A DNA stretch of 16,266 bases from Clostridiales bacterium (GTDB lineage Bacteria; Bacillota; Clostridia; Christensenellales; Aristaeellaceae), in NCBI GenBank assembly GCA_012512355.1, contig JAAZEI010000327.1, positions 1 to 16,266 on the forward strand. Reading direction: 5' to 3'. The position numbers were made by a program, and so were the translations under genes. The notes under the pieces were generated by a model. The model was given only the letters and a program-made list of their open reading frames with translations. It made no database searches and was not told the DNA's origin. Positions 6,307 through 15,342 of the stretch are shown here, piece by piece (the first letter of the stretch is position 1; every line of letters begins with the position of its first letter).

Positions 6307-7712
6307 TGAAAGATTCTTTATATGACAAATTAAATCAAGAGCTTTCCCAGCAAATAGCTATGCATATGCCGGGTCACAAGCGAAATGCATCCTTGGCTCC
6401 CTATTTGCAGGGGCTGCGAGCAGACATTGATATTACCGAAATTAAGGGTTTTGACAACCTCCATGCCGCGCAAGGAATACTAAAAGAGGGCATGGACAAA
6501 GCTGCGAAACTCTGGGGAGCGCATCAGTCTTTCTATTTGGTTAATGGCAGTACCGGGGGCATTCTGGCAGGCATCCGGGCGCTTACCAGACGAGGTGATA
6601 AGATAATGATGCAGCGAAGCTGCCACATGTCTGTTTATCACAGTGTTGCTTTGTATGGATTGAACCCTGTTTACTTATACTCTGATGTCATGAAAGATTG
6701 CGGTATAGAAGTCTCTTTGGATACAGAAAGGCTGCTTGAGTGCCTTGATGCAAATCCAGATGCCCGCCTGCTTGTTGTATGCTCACCCAGTTATGAAGGC
6801 ATATTAAGTGACCTTAATGACATCGTAAAGGCAGCCCATGAACGAGGTATCAAGGTTTTGGTGGACGCTGCACATGGCGCTCACTTGGGTCTCAGTTCCT
6901 GCTTTGCGGCGGGAGCCTTGTCGTCAAAAGCTGACATTGTAGTTCACAGCCTGCACAAGACTCTGCCCAGCTTGACACAGACGGCAATAGCGCATGCAGC
7001 TGATGCAAAGACTGCTTTATCTTTGGCAGAGCAGCTGGATGTTTTTCAGACTAGCAGCCCCTCTTATCTATTGATGGCATCGATTGATGGCTGCATCAGA
7101 CTGCTTGAACATAGCGGGAAGGCATTGATGACTCAATGGCAGCATGCGCTTCTCGCTTTCAAGAATTCTGTTGCGGATCTGGAACATTTGCGCATCTTGG
7201 GGCAGAAAGAATTGCCTTGCGGCGTATGGGCGCAGGATATGAGCAAAATTGTGATCATCACTTCTGATACCCGCATCAGCGGGTATGAACTGGCGGATAT
7301 GCTGAGAAATCAATATGGCATAGAAACCGAATTAGCCAGCGATTGTTTTGTGCTGGCCCAAACAGGTCTGGGTGATACGAAACAAAGCCTGCATAGCCTG
7401 GCACAAGCCCTGATTGGTATTGACAGCGGTCTTTCAAGAGGGAAGCCGACCGCCGCAAAACCTCTGCCGCAAACCGAGGCAGTCTTACCTGCCTATGAAG
7501 CGCTTGACCTTCCTTATCTTCTGACACCGCACAGCGCTGCTCTTGATAAAATTTGCGCTGAGTATCTGGTGCTTTACCCCCCAGGGATACCATTGCTTGT
7601 ACCGGGTGAGCGAATAAGCAGTGAGGTTCTTCAGATGCTGAAAGGGAAGGCAGCTCAGGTCCGCAGTAAAAGTAAAAATGACCTTGGAGTGATTGCGACC
7701 TTGCATCTCTAG
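6306..7712 (+). CDS. Orn/Lys/Arg decarboxylase-family PLP enzyme (short SpeA/YaaO type)
   Basis: The protein (468 aa from ATG 6306) has the family's opening motif HMPGHKR (residues 20-26), the glycine-rich GSTGG segment, and DAAHGAHLG (D187 to G195). The PLP-attachment region is VHSLHKTLPSLTQTA, with Lys218 as the Schiff-base lysine. Its length and lack of an N-terminal receiver-like wing domain match the short Gram-positive branch (B. subtilis SpeA/YaaO) rather than E. coli LdcI/AdiA. Such enzymes decarboxylate arginine, lysine or ornithine toward polyamines; which one cannot be read from sequence. The family more often has Glu in DEAHGAH, and here that residue is Ala188. An in-frame TTG directly precedes the ATG. 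Translation probably depends on the bridging mini-ORF. No polyamine-pathway partner (speB, speE) is nearby. Confidence 0.88.
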   Translation: MKDSLYDKLNQELSQQIAMHMPGHKRNASLAPYLQGLRADIDITEIKGFDNLHAAQGILKEGMDKAAKLWGAHQSFYLVNGSTGGILAGIRALTRRGDKIMMQRSCHMSVYHSVALYGLNPVYLYSDVMKDCGIEVSLDTERLLECLDANPDARLLVVCSPSYEGILSDLNDIVKAAHERGIKVLVDAAHGAHLGLSSCFAAGALSSKADIVVHSLHKTLPSLTQTAIAHAADAKTALSLAEQLDVFQTSSPSYLLMASIDGCIRLLEHSGKALMTQWQHALLAFKNSVADLEHLRILGQKELPCGVWAQDMSKIVIITSDTRISGYELADMLRNQYGIETELASDCFVLAQTGLGDTKQSLHSLAQALIGIDSGLSRGKPTAAKPLPQTEAVLPAYEALDLPYLLTPHSAALDKICAEYLVLYPPGIPLLVPGERISSEVLQMLKGKAAQVRSKSKNDLGVIATLHL

Positions 7713-7763
7713 AAGCAAAGGCCGAGGACCTTATGTCTTAAATGTAAACTTCCCTATTGTTTG

Positions 7764-7793
7764 TTGCATAACACACTTTTAATGTGCCATAAT
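7764..7793 (+). promoter_or_regulatory. Putative SigA-type promoter of the foldase gene
   Basis: TTGCAT (7764-7769) and CATAAT (7788-7793) are 18 bp apart upstream of the parvulin-type foldase. A small inverted repeat, AACCG/CGGTT (7802-7806 and 7813-7817), lies in the leader just before AGGAGG. No terminator is visible after the decarboxylase gene, so read-through could also contribute. Confidence 0.52.
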
Positions 7794-7836
7794 AAACTAT
7801 TAACCGTTATGTCGGTTTAGGAGGAAAAAAACAACG

Positions 7837-9237
7837 ATGCTAAAGAAATGTTTAACCCTGCTCACTGCACTCATGCTGTTTCTGGGTACTACAGCAGCCT
7901 TTGGTCAAGCTATCCAGGATCCGGTTCTTGCAACTTTTGAGGGCCAGGATATTCTCAAGAGTGATGTGGACGCAGTCATCCCCATGCTCGAAGGCTATAT
8001 GACTGATGCGACTGATTACCGCTATGCTACAGAGTTTGTCGTACAGCAGCGCATCATCGGACAAAAAATCAAGGATTTAGGCTTTGATACTTTCACTGCC
8101 GAAGAAGAATCTGCCTTTAAAGGCGATGCACAGTCCCAGATGGATGATGGCATTGAAAGCTACATCAGCTACTATCTATCAGAAGACAGCGCTGAGGCGA
8201 GAGAACAGCTTGAAAAGCAGGCAGTTGAATTTTATGCGCAGCAAGGAATGACACTTGAAACTTTGGAGGAAAACTTCCGCCAAAGCGCAGCAATCAATAA
8301 GCTGTCAAGTTATCTTGTAGGCGACTATGAACCTGGTCAAGAGGAAATTGAAGCAACTTTCAACCAATTTGGCGCTTCCTATCAACAAAATTACGAGAAC
8401 AATATTTTGGCTTATGAATACAATACCAATTATTATCAGCAGCCAAGCTGGTACACCCCGGAGGGCTATCGTGGCATCGTGCATATTTTGCTGCAGCCCG
8501 AAAGCACATTGATGGAAGAGTACAGCCGTTTGAGTTCAGCTTACGAAGAGCAGCAAAGTGAAACAGACAATGAATTGACACAGTCAGAAGATGCCGCTGT
8601 TTCTGAAGTTCAGGCATCTGCAGATGTGGCTGAACCTGTCACAGCCCAAATGGTAGAAGATGCAAAACAAGCTGTTTTGGATGCCAAAAAAGCAGAAATT
8701 GACAGCATCTACGAGAAACTGGAACAAGGTGAGAGTTTTGAAAGCCTCATTGCCCAGTTCGGCCAGGACCCTGGTATGCAAGACGAGAACAACTTGGCAG
8801 CAGGTTACAAAGTACACAAAGACTCTGTCATCTGGGACCCGGCTTTTACAGCGGGAGCTTTTTCAGACAAAATGCAAAAAGTCGGAGATGTCAGTGACCC
8901 GGTTGTCGGCAGCAATGGCATCCATATTTTGATGTACAAGAGTGATGTCCCCTCCGGTCTTATTATGACCGATGCCATTCATATGGAAATCGTAGAATAT
9001 TTAAACGCGGTAAAAGAAAATTCCGCCATGGTCACCGCTATCGGTGACTGGACAAAAGACTTTGCCATTCATTACAACGATGATAATATTCTTGCAGCAA
9101 CCCAGTCAGCTCAGGCAATGGGTCCTGACGATGACGCGGATGAAATCGAAGATTTGCAGGCCGTCCCAATGGATGAGAATGAGCCGACAGATCCCCAGGA
9201 AACTGAAGCTCCAAATGATCCAAATACTGCCGGCTAA
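7837..9237 (+). CDS. Secreted SurA/PrsA-like foldase with an interrupted parvulin domain
   Basis: The 466-residue product has a signal peptide (MLKKCLTLLTALMLFLG, cleavage expected around residues 21-25) and an N-terminal SurA-type helical chaperone region. It continues with a Tyr/Asn/Gln-rich stretch around residues 185-205 and parvulin-type peptidyl-prolyl isomerase elements. The first strand, GYRGIVHILLQPE, is at about 209-221. The helix and catalytic-fold core resume only at about 287 (IDSIYEKLEQGESFESLIAQFG), and the domain closes with VVGSNGIHILMYKSD near 369. The roughly 65 residues between are Glu/Gln/Ser/Ala-rich, much longer than usual. The C-terminal tail is acidic and Pro-rich. 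PrsA proteins are normally lipoproteins, but no lipobox cysteine is present here; Cys5 is in the n-region. It probably helps exported proteins fold outside the membrane. AGGAGG is 12 bases before the ATG, a wide spacing. Confidence 0.82.
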   Translation: MLKKCLTLLTALMLFLGTTAAFGQAIQDPVLATFEGQDILKSDVDAVIPMLEGYMTDATDYRYATEFVVQQRIIGQKIKDLGFDTFTAEEESAFKGDAQSQMDDGIESYISYYLSEDSAEAREQLEKQAVEFYAQQGMTLETLEENFRQSAAINKLSSYLVGDYEPGQEEIEATFNQFGASYQQNYENNILAYEYNTNYYQQPSWYTPEGYRGIVHILLQPESTLMEEYSRLSSAYEEQQSETDNELTQSEDAAVSEVQASADVAEPVTAQMVEDAKQAVLDAKKAEIDSIYEKLEQGESFESLIAQFGQDPGMQDENNLAAGYKVHKDSVIWDPAFTAGAFSDKMQKVGDVSDPVVGSNGIHILMYKSDVPSGLIMTDAIHMEIVEYLNAVKENSAMVTAIGDWTKDFAIHYNDDNILAATQSAQAMGPDDDADEIEDLQAVPMDENEPTDPQETEAPNDPNTAG

Positions 9238-9261
9238 ATAACTGTATCTATTTTATCTTTG

Positions 9262-9310
9262 ATATCCCCGGGCAGCTGCTGCATATGCTGGCCGGGGATA
9301 TTTAATTTAA
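9262..9310 (+). terminator. Terminator-like hairpin after the foldase gene
   Basis: ATATCCCCGG (9262-9271) pairs perfectly with CCGGGGATAT (9292-9301). After one mismatch the stem continues with CAGC/GCTG. A T-rich but interrupted tail follows (TTTAATTTAATT). The stem is strong and well placed, 24 bases past the stop, while the U-tract is weak. Confidence 0.68.
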
Positions 9311-9435
9311 TTGATTATAATTTTGCCGCGCAGTCATTTTTTGAAAAAGCAGTAATTCTTGGAAGGATCACATCTTTCAAATAGTGCCTTAAATATGTAT
9401 AAAAAGCAAAGAAATCAAGAATTACCTATGTAAAA
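9302..9435 (+). other. Intergenic stretch upstream of tig with a 10-bp inverted repeat
   Basis: No convincing gene is seen. The stretch holds a perfect inverted repeat, GTAATTCTTG (9352-9361) and CAAGAATTAC (9416-9425), separated by 54 bases. Part of the left arm could instead pair locally (TTGGAAG with CTTTCAA). A lone TATAAT at 9316-9321 lacks a -35. I see no CIRCE or CtsR operator. Confidence 0.4.
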
Positions 9436-9476
9436 GGGGTCAAGGCTTGCATAGCCTGCCCCAAGGGTGGTATTAT
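9436..9476 (+). promoter_or_regulatory. Putative promoter of the tig-clpP-clpX-lon-engB operon with a palindrome over the -35
   Basis: TTGCAT (9447-9452) and TATTAT (9471-9476) are 18 bp apart. The -35 lies in the centre of an interrupted inverted repeat: GGGG (9436-9439) with CCCC (9459-9462), and AGGCT (9443-9447) with AGCCT (9453-9457). The symmetry could be an operator, but it resembles no heat-shock operator I know. The predicted leader is about 54 nt. Confidence 0.55.
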
Positions 9477-9536
9477 GTAATGTAGCGTTTTTTTGCTTTT
9501 GCATAAAACGAATTCCTTATCAAGCAGGAGGTTTCC

Positions 9537-10949
9537 ATGGAGTTCAGTACTGAAAAATTATCGGGGAACAAAGTTAAGATTGCCTTTACCGTCGCATCGA
9601 CTGATTTTGACGCAGCCATGCAAAAGGCTTATTTGAAAACGAGAGGCCGCCTGAACGTACCCGGCTTTCGCAAAGGCAAAGCACCGCGCAAGTTAGTTGA
9701 ATCCATGTATGGCGAAGCCGTCTTTTATGACGATGCCTTGGATCTTATATTTCCTGATGCTTATCAGGAAGCGATTACCAAGGGCGAGATTCACCCTGTC
9801 GACAGGCCTGAGCTTGATGTTGCACAAATTGGCAGCGGTCAGGATCTAAAGTTTACAGCAGAAGTATTTGTCATGCCTGATGTAACTTTGGGGGAATACA
9901 AGAACCTTAAAGCAACTAAACACATGCATGATATCAGTGAAGAGCAAATTGATGAACGCATCCAGCAGGATATGCAAAAGGCGACGACTGAGCAGGATGT
10001 AACCGACCGTGCAGCTCAAAACGGTGATATCGTTAAAATAGATTACTTGGGAACTGTAGACGGCGTACCCTTTGACGGCGGTGAGGCAGAAGATGCGCGA
10101 CTAGAACTGGGTAGCAATTCCTTTATTCCCGGTTTTGAACAGCAGGTTGAGGGCATGGACATCGGTGAAGAAAGAGACTTGAAAGTCACTTTTCCCGAGG
10201 AATACCATGCTCCTGAACTCGCTGGTAAGGAAGCTAACTTCCATGTTAAACTCCGCGGTATCGTAGAGCGTATCAAGCCTGAGATGGATGATGACTTTGC
10301 GGCAGATGTTTCAGCCTTTACAACACTGCAGGAGTATCGAGACGATATCGTCAGACAGTTGACAGAAACCCGGGATAAAAACGCTGAAACCTCCCTTGAG
10401 AATGAGTTGGTACAGCAGGCGGTGGACCAGGCTGATTGCGATATACCTGAAGCTATGATTGCAGATGAACTTGAAAGCGCCTATCGCAACTGGGGGATGC
10501 GCCTTGCCTACCAGGGCATCAGCGCCGAAGACTTTATGACCTATACCGGACAGACACAGGAACAGATTCGTGACATGATGAAACCTGAGACTGTTAATAA
10601 TGTGAAAACCCAGCTTGTGCTTGACGCTATTGGCAAAGCCGAAAATATTGAAGCCAGCCAGGAAGAAGTCGATGCAGAAATAGATAAACACGCGCAGGAG
10701 ATTGGGCGCGAAGTCGATAAATATAAAGAGACTCTCAATGAGCGCCAGATTCAGTACTATAAAGAGCTGACAACCTCGCGCAAGGTGATTGATCTGTTAA
10801 AAGAACATGCGGAAATCGATGTACATGAAGGCCCTGCACATGATGACGAGCCTATTGATGCACAGGAGATCGCAGATCAGGTTGCAGATGCGCTCAATGA
10901 TGATGAAGACGCGCCGGATACTGAACAGGACGATAAGAGCCACGAGTAA
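9537..10949 (+). CDS. tig: Trigger factor, ribosome-associated chaperone and peptidyl-prolyl isomerase
   Basis: Trigger factor binds the ribosomal exit site through uL23 and shields nascent chains. The N-terminal ribosome-binding domain carries the signature GFRKGKAP (residues 43-50). An FKBP-type domain follows at about 162-245 (GDIVKIDYLGTVDGVPFDGG ... NSFIPGFEQQVEGM ... YHAPELAGKEANFHV), then the helical C-terminal chaperone domain. At 470 aa it is longer than the usual 425-435. The excess is mostly a strongly acidic tail after about residue 430, rich in Asp and Glu. AGGAGG lies five bases before the ATG. It heads an operon with the ClpXP and Lon proteases, an arrangement known in clostridia that couples folding of new chains with degradation of failed ones. 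Confidence 0.97.
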   Translation: MEFSTEKLSGNKVKIAFTVASTDFDAAMQKAYLKTRGRLNVPGFRKGKAPRKLVESMYGEAVFYDDALDLIFPDAYQEAITKGEIHPVDRPELDVAQIGSGQDLKFTAEVFVMPDVTLGEYKNLKATKHMHDISEEQIDERIQQDMQKATTEQDVTDRAAQNGDIVKIDYLGTVDGVPFDGGEAEDARLELGSNSFIPGFEQQVEGMDIGEERDLKVTFPEEYHAPELAGKEANFHVKLRGIVERIKPEMDDDFAADVSAFTTLQEYRDDIVRQLTETRDKNAETSLENELVQQAVDQADCDIPEAMIADELESAYRNWGMRLAYQGISAEDFMTYTGQTQEQIRDMMKPETVNNVKTQLVLDAIGKAENIEASQEEVDAEIDKHAQEIGREVDKYKETLNERQIQYYKELTTSRKVIDLLKEHAEIDVHEGPAHDDEPIDAQEIADQVADALNDDEDAPDTEQDDKSHE

Positions 10950-10997
10950 TTCAGCTTTTCAATATATTGGATGACCAGGTAACAAGGAGACCAAAAA

Positions 10998-11612
10998 ATG
11001 AGCAGTAACTATTTAATTCCCTATGTGATAGAGCGCAGCGGCAGCGGAGAGCGTTCCTATGACATTTACTCTCGATTATTAAAAGACAGGATTGTCTTTT
11101 TATCCGGACAGGTCGAGGATGAGCTGGCAAATGCCATTGTAGCGCAGCTTCTTTTCCTGGAGATGGACAACCCCAGTGCAGACATTTCATTATATATTAA
11201 CAGTCCTGGCGGGTCAGTGACCGCAGGGATGGCGATTTATGATACGATGAAATACATCAAAGCCCCTGTGCGTACAGTCTGTGTGGGCATGGCGGCCTCG
11301 ATGGGTGCTTTCCTGCTGATGGCTGGCGAAAAAGGCAAACGCATGGCCTTACCCAACTCTGAAGTGATGATTCATCAGCCTTCCGGTGGAGCCCAGGGAA
11401 TGGCCACGGATGTCAGCATCAGGGTAGAGTGGCTGCTGCGGACCAAACGCAAGATGAACCAGATGATGGCAGAGATGACCGGCCAGACTGTCGAAAAAAT
11501 CAGCGCGGATGCTGAACGTGATTATTTCATGTCAGCACAAGAAGCCCTTACCTACGGCATTGTAGATCAAATTTATGATCCCCGTGGCAAGGACGAGGTG
11601 AAAGATGCCTAA
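10998..11612 (+). CDS. clpP: ATP-dependent Clp protease proteolytic subunit ClpP
   Basis: ClpP forms the double-heptamer peptidase chamber that degrades substrates unfolded by ClpX or other Clp ATPases. The 204-residue protein has the full catalytic triad: Ser101 in GMAASMGA, His126 in MIHQPSGG and Asp175 in ERDYFM. The oxyanion loop is [10 protein letters not shown] (68-77). The N-terminus includes the short propeptide-like leader and the [15 protein letters not shown] segment that forms the axial loops and hydrophobic clefts. GGAG lies eight bases before the ATG. The gene starts 48 bases after tig, and its last eight bases overlap the start of clpX, which implies translational coupling of the peptidase with its unfoldase. 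Confidence 0.98.
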   Translation: MSSNYLIPYVIERSGSGERSYDIYSRLLKDRIVFLSGQVEDELANAIVAQLLFLEMDNPSADISLYINSPGGSVTAGMAIYDTMKYIKAPVRTVCVGMAASMGAFLLMAGEKGKRMALPNSEVMIHQPSGGAQGMATDVSIRVEWLLRTKRKMNQMMAEMTGQTVEKISADAERDYFMSAQEALTYGIVDQIYDPRGKDEVKDA

Positions 11613-12906
11613 AGGACCCACAGAGACGCAAAAAAAGCACAGCTGCAGTTTTTGCGGTAAATCCCAAAGTGAAGTCGAGCGACTTATTGAGGGACCCGGT
11701 GTATATATCTGCGATGAGTGTGTCACACTCTGCGCAGAGATATTGGATGACCTTCCTCGCGAAGCTGCTAAAAAGATCGATGGAACAAAGCTTCTCAAGC
11801 CGATGGAAATCAAGAGAACGCTTGATGAATATGTTATCGGGCAGGAACACGCCAAGCGGGCGCTTAGCGTGGCAGTCTATAATCACTACAAGCGCATTAG
11901 CAGCAATGCAGGGAAAAATGATGTTGAGCTTCAAAAGTCAAACATTCTTCTGGCTGGGCCCACGGGCTCGGGGAAAACATACCTAGCCCAGTCTTTGGCG
12001 CGAATTCTACAGGTTCCCTTTGCTATTGCAGATGCCACCAGCTTAACTGAGGCAGGATATGTAGGCGAGGATGTTGAAAATATTTTGCTTCGTCTTATAC
12101 AAGCTGCAGATGGAGATATTCTGGCAGCGCAGCAGGGTATTATCTATATTGATGAAGTGGATAAAATTGCCAGAAAGAGCGAGAATGTATCGATTACGCG
12201 CGATGTATCAGGGGAGGGCGTACAGCAGGCCCTGCTGAAGATTATTGAGGGTACTGTGGCCAATGTACCTCCGCAGGGAGGGCGCAAGCACCCGCAGGCA
12301 GAGATGCTGCACATAGATACCACCAATATCCTATTCATTGTAGGCGGCGCGTTTGATGGCCTGGAGAACGTTATTTCTACCCGTTTGGGCAACAGAACCC
12401 TTGGTTTTGGTGCAGAACTTGAAACCAAAGAAGAAAAAAGTCTAGGACGTGTACTTTCTCACATGAGGCCGGAGGATTTGGTCAAGTTTGGCCTAATCCC
12501 TGAACTCGTAGGGCGCTTGCCTGTGATGCTGACTTTGGACAACCTGGATGAGGAAGCAATGATTCGCATACTCACGGAGCCAAAGAACGCACTCGTCAAA
12601 CAGTATCAGCGCTTGTTCGAGCTTGATCATGTTGACTTGCGATTTACCGAGGATGCCCTCAAAGCGATAGCCACAGAGGCCATTAACCGCAAAACCGGCG
12701 CAAGGGGTTTGCGTTCTATCATTGAGAGCGCATTGCTTGACACCATGTTTGAGATCCCCGGCGAGGCAGATATTCGCAGCTGTAAAGTGACTCGTGAAGT
12801 AATTTTACAAAGCGCAAAACCTGAAATCATCAGAGAAGTACCGCGACCCAAAAAGCGCCAAAGCGCAGCCGCGCTGCCTGAGAAACTTTCGGGAGACGCT
12901 TCTTAA
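11605..12906 (+). CDS. clpX: ATP-dependent Clp protease ATP-binding subunit ClpX
   Basis: ClpX is the hexameric AAA+ unfoldase that feeds ClpP. The N-terminal zinc-binding domain is intact (Cys14, Cys17, Cys36, Cys39). The AAA+ core shows Walker A GPTGSGKT (118-125), the pore loop GYVG (151-154), Walker B IIYIDE (179-184) and the conserved [14 protein letters not shown] segment. The ClpP-docking loop reads LGF at 266-268, a conservative variant of IGF. The C-terminal small domain has the sensor-II region [10 protein letters not shown]. At 433 aa it is near the usual length. It overlaps clpP by eight bases, with AGGTGA just before its ATG inside clpP. It is followed by a 87-base gap holding a hairpin before lon. 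Confidence 0.98.
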   Translation: MPKGPTETQKKHSCSFCGKSQSEVERLIEGPGVYICDECVTLCAEILDDLPREAAKKIDGTKLLKPMEIKRTLDEYVIGQEHAKRALSVAVYNHYKRISSNAGKNDVELQKSNILLAGPTGSGKTYLAQSLARILQVPFAIADATSLTEAGYVGEDVENILLRLIQAADGDILAAQQGIIYIDEVDKIARKSENVSITRDVSGEGVQQALLKIIEGTVANVPPQGGRKHPQAEMLHIDTTNILFIVGGAFDGLENVISTRLGNRTLGFGAELETKEEKSLGRVLSHMRPEDLVKFGLIPELVGRLPVMLTLDNLDEEAMIRILTEPKNALVKQYQRLFELDHVDLRFTEDALKAIATEAINRKTGARGLRSIIESALLDTMFEIPGEADIRSCKVTREVILQSAKPEIIREVPRPKKRQSAAALPEKLSGDAS

Positions 12907-12943
12907 AACTCTCATTACATCGCGCCGACACATAAGAATGACT

Positions 12944-12980
12944 GCCTCTTCCCGCCCAAATATGCGAGAAGAGGCGTTTT
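12944..12980 (+). terminator. Attenuator-like hairpin between clpX and lon
   Basis: GCCTCTTC (12944-12951) pairs perfectly with GAAGAGGC (12968-12975). After a C/A mismatch, CGC/GCG extends the stem, and GTTTTG follows. The four-base T tract is weak, so partial termination or an RNA-processing or stability signal is more likely than a full stop. The hairpin ends only nine bases before the lon Shine-Dalgarno AGGAG (12984-12988). Confidence 0.55.
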
Positions 12981-12993
12981 GACAGGAGACCAA

Positions 12994-15342
12994 ATGGCCA
13001 GAATGAAAAACATGACAAAGCCTATCCAACTCCCATTGATGCCACTGAGAGGTATGATCCTCTTTCCGCATACAACGATGGATTTTGATGTTGGAAGAGC
13101 TCTGAGTATCAAAGCAGTAGAAAAAGCGATGGAAGCAGACCAGCGCATATTCATTATAACTCAAAAAAATATTGATGTCGAAACCCCTGCGCTGTCAGAC
13201 CTCAATCCCGTGGGCACCATTGCGAAAATAAAGCAGGTGCTGCATGTCACAGGCAGCATGCTTCGCGTTTTGGTTGAGGGCGAACAAAGAGCCCAGCTGC
13301 AAAAGTTGGAAGTATCCGACGAAGCATGGGAAGCTGTTGTAAAGCCCATAAACGCTATTGAAACGCAGCAAATTACACCTGAAATGGCAGCGACTGTTCG
13401 GGTTGCGCAAGAATACTTTAAAGAATTTGCAGAATCGAGTCAGCGCATTTCACCTGAAGCACTTCGCACCATTCGCGAAGTCATTAACCCGGATGAACTG
13501 ACCGATGTCATTGCGGGGAATGCCATCAGCCGATTGGATGAAAAGGAGACGCTGCTCAATATCCTCAATCCCAGCGATCGTTTGGAAGCGCTGTCCATTT
13601 CACTGATGAAAGAAGCCCGTTTTGCCGGGTTAGAACGCATGGTTCAGGTTCGCATTCGCATGCAAATGGATAAAAATCAAAAAGAGTATTATTTGCGTGA
13701 ACAGATGCGGGTCATTCAGGAAGAACTGGGGGAAGACGAAGACGAAGACCTGGAGAATTACCGCAAAAGCCTTGATAAAATGCCGCTGAATCAAGAGGCG
13801 CGTGAAAAGGCCGAAAAAGAGATTGATCGCCTCAGCCGCATGCAGCCTGGCACCCCTGAAACAACCGTATCTGAGAACTATCTGGATTGGCTCTTTGACT
13901 TGCCCTGGGAAAAGTATACCAAGGACAACCTTAACCTTAACCGGGCGCGTCGCGTGCTCGACAGCGAGCATTATGGCATGGAGCAGGTTAAAGAGCGCAT
14001 TGTTGATTATCTGGCAGTTCTGGGGCTGCGGCAGAGAGCGGATAAAGGCGCTGCCATGAAGGGGCCGGTATTGTGTTTTGTTGGACCGCCGGGTGTAGGC
14101 AAGACCTCGATTGTTAAAGCGGTTGCCAAGTCTATGGGCCGCAAGTTTGTACAGATGTCTCTGGGCGGGGTGAGGGATGAATCGGAGATATTCGGTCATC
14201 GCCGCACTTATATCGGTGCCATGCCGGGGCATATTATTAACGGGCTCAAACGAGCTGACAGCATGAATCCTGTCTTCTTGTTTGATGAAATTGATAAAAT
14301 GGGCAATGATTATCGAGGTGACCCTGCAAGCGCCATGCTGGAGGTGCTTGACAGCGAACAGAATATGCACTTTCGTGATCACTACCTGGATGTACCAATG
14401 GATTTATCCCGCGTGATGTTTGTCACCACCGCCAACACCCGAGGCTCAATTCCCGCGCCATTGCTTGACCGCATGGAAATTATTGAAGTGCCAAGCTACA
14501 CAGAAGAAGAGAAACTGCAGATAGCCAAGCGCCATCTGATGAAAAAACAGCTGATCGAGAATGGTCTGGATCCCAAGAATGTCAAAGTAACCTTAGATGC
14601 ATTGCGTTTTATTATCGAAGGCTATACCAGAGAAGCTGGTGTGCGTACCCTGTCGAGGATGCTGGCCAAATTGGCGCGCAAAGCCGCAGTTACGATGCTG
14701 GATGATGATGTGGAAAAAGTAAGCATCAACCGTAAAACAGCGCGGACTTATCTTGGGGCAGAACAGTTTTTGCGTGACAAACCCAAGCCCGAGCCGCTGG
14801 TGGGCATTGTCAATGGACTGGCCTATACAGAAGTCGGCGGTGAGATGCTGCAGGTTGAATGCATGGTAATGCCCGGGAGCGGAAAACTAACGCTGACAGG
14901 CAGCCTTGGTGATGTCATGAAAGAATCTGCACAGGCGGCGCTATCCTGGGTGCGTGCACATTCCAAAGAATATAACTTGATAGAAGATTTTCATACAAAA
15001 CAGGACATTCACATTCATGTACCCGAAAGCGCTGTTCCAAAAGACGGGCCTTCTGCAGGCGTGACGATGGCAACCGCGCTGCTGTCCGCCATCACACAGC
15101 GTAAAGTGAGGGCGGATCTGGCGATGACGGGTGAAATCACGCTGGGAGGACGCGTACTGCCTATCGGAGGCGTTAAAGAAAAAATGCTGGCCGCTTACCG
15201 TGCTAACATAAAAAAACTGGTGCTTCCCAAAGACAATCAAAAAGATGTCAGTGAACTGCCTCAGTATATTCGCGATCATTTTGATATTGAATACGTAGAC
15301 GCAATCACCCAAGTAGCAACACTGGCCCTGGTGGAGGAATAA
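12994..15342 (+). CDS. lon: ATP-dependent protease Lon (LonA type)
   Basis: Lon is a cytoplasmic homo-oligomeric AAA+ serine protease that removes misfolded and short-lived regulatory proteins. I start at ATG 12994, five bases after AGGAG. An in-frame TTG at 12979 precedes the Shine-Dalgarno and overlaps the hairpin. The 782-residue protein has the N-terminal substrate-binding domain ([13 protein letters not shown]), a coiled linker, Walker A GPPGVGKT (364-371) and Walker [11 protein letters not shown]. The protease domain contains the catalytic Ser687 in [11 protein letters not shown] and Lys730 in the GGVKEK motif, a 43-residue spacing as in E. coli Lon. Length and order are those of LonA; no separate lonB gene is present between clpX and lon, unlike some Firmicutes. 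Its TAA shares one base with the engB ATG (TAATG). Confidence 0.98.
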   Translation: MARMKNMTKPIQLPLMPLRGMILFPHTTMDFDVGRALSIKAVEKAMEADQRIFIITQKNIDVETPALSDLNPVGTIAKIKQVLHVTGSMLRVLVEGEQRAQLQKLEVSDEAWEAVVKPINAIETQQITPEMAATVRVAQEYFKEFAESSQRISPEALRTIREVINPDELTDVIAGNAISRLDEKETLLNILNPSDRLEALSISLMKEARFAGLERMVQVRIRMQMDKNQKEYYLREQMRVIQEELGEDEDEDLENYRKSLDKMPLNQEAREKAEKEIDRLSRMQPGTPETTVSENYLDWLFDLPWEKYTKDNLNLNRARRVLDSEHYGMEQVKERIVDYLAVLGLRQRADKGAAMKGPVLCFVGPPGVGKTSIVKAVAKSMGRKFVQMSLGGVRDESEIFGHRRTYIGAMPGHIINGLKRADSMNPVFLFDEIDKMGNDYRGDPASAMLEVLDSEQNMHFRDHYLDVPMDLSRVMFVTTANTRGSIPAPLLDRMEIIEVPSYTEEEKLQIAKRHLMKKQLIENGLDPKNVKVTLDALRFIIEGYTREAGVRTLSRMLAKLARKAAVTMLDDDVEKVSINRKTARTYLGAEQFLRDKPKPEPLVGIVNGLAYTEVGGEMLQVECMVMPGSGKLTLTGSLGDVMKESAQAALSWVRAHSKEYNLIEDFHTKQDIHIHVPESAVPKDGPSAGVTMATALLSAITQRKVRADLAMTGEITLGGRVLPIGGVKEKMLAAYRANIKKLVLPKDNQKDVSELPQYIRDHFDIEYVDAITQVATLALVEE

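Noticed and set aside
7713..7740. Terminator after the decarboxylase gene
   Set aside because: Only a 4-bp AAGG/CCTT stem without a U-tract is present, too weak to call.
9301..9384. Open stretch reading LIDYNFAAQSFF and onward in the foldase-tig intergenic region
   Set aside because: It has no start codon or ribosome-binding site and overlaps the terminator tail; no family resemblance was seen.
9302..9536. CIRCE or CtsR operator upstream of tig
   Set aside because: No TTAGCACTC-N9-GAGTGCTAA and no tandem GGTCAAA heptads. A single GGTCAAG at 9438-9444 is not enough.
13630..14382. Long open frame (250 codons) on the minus strand inside lon
   Set aside because: It lies wholly opposite a full-length, motif-complete lon, has no Shine-Dalgarno or family resemblance, and is explained by codon bias of the sense gene.
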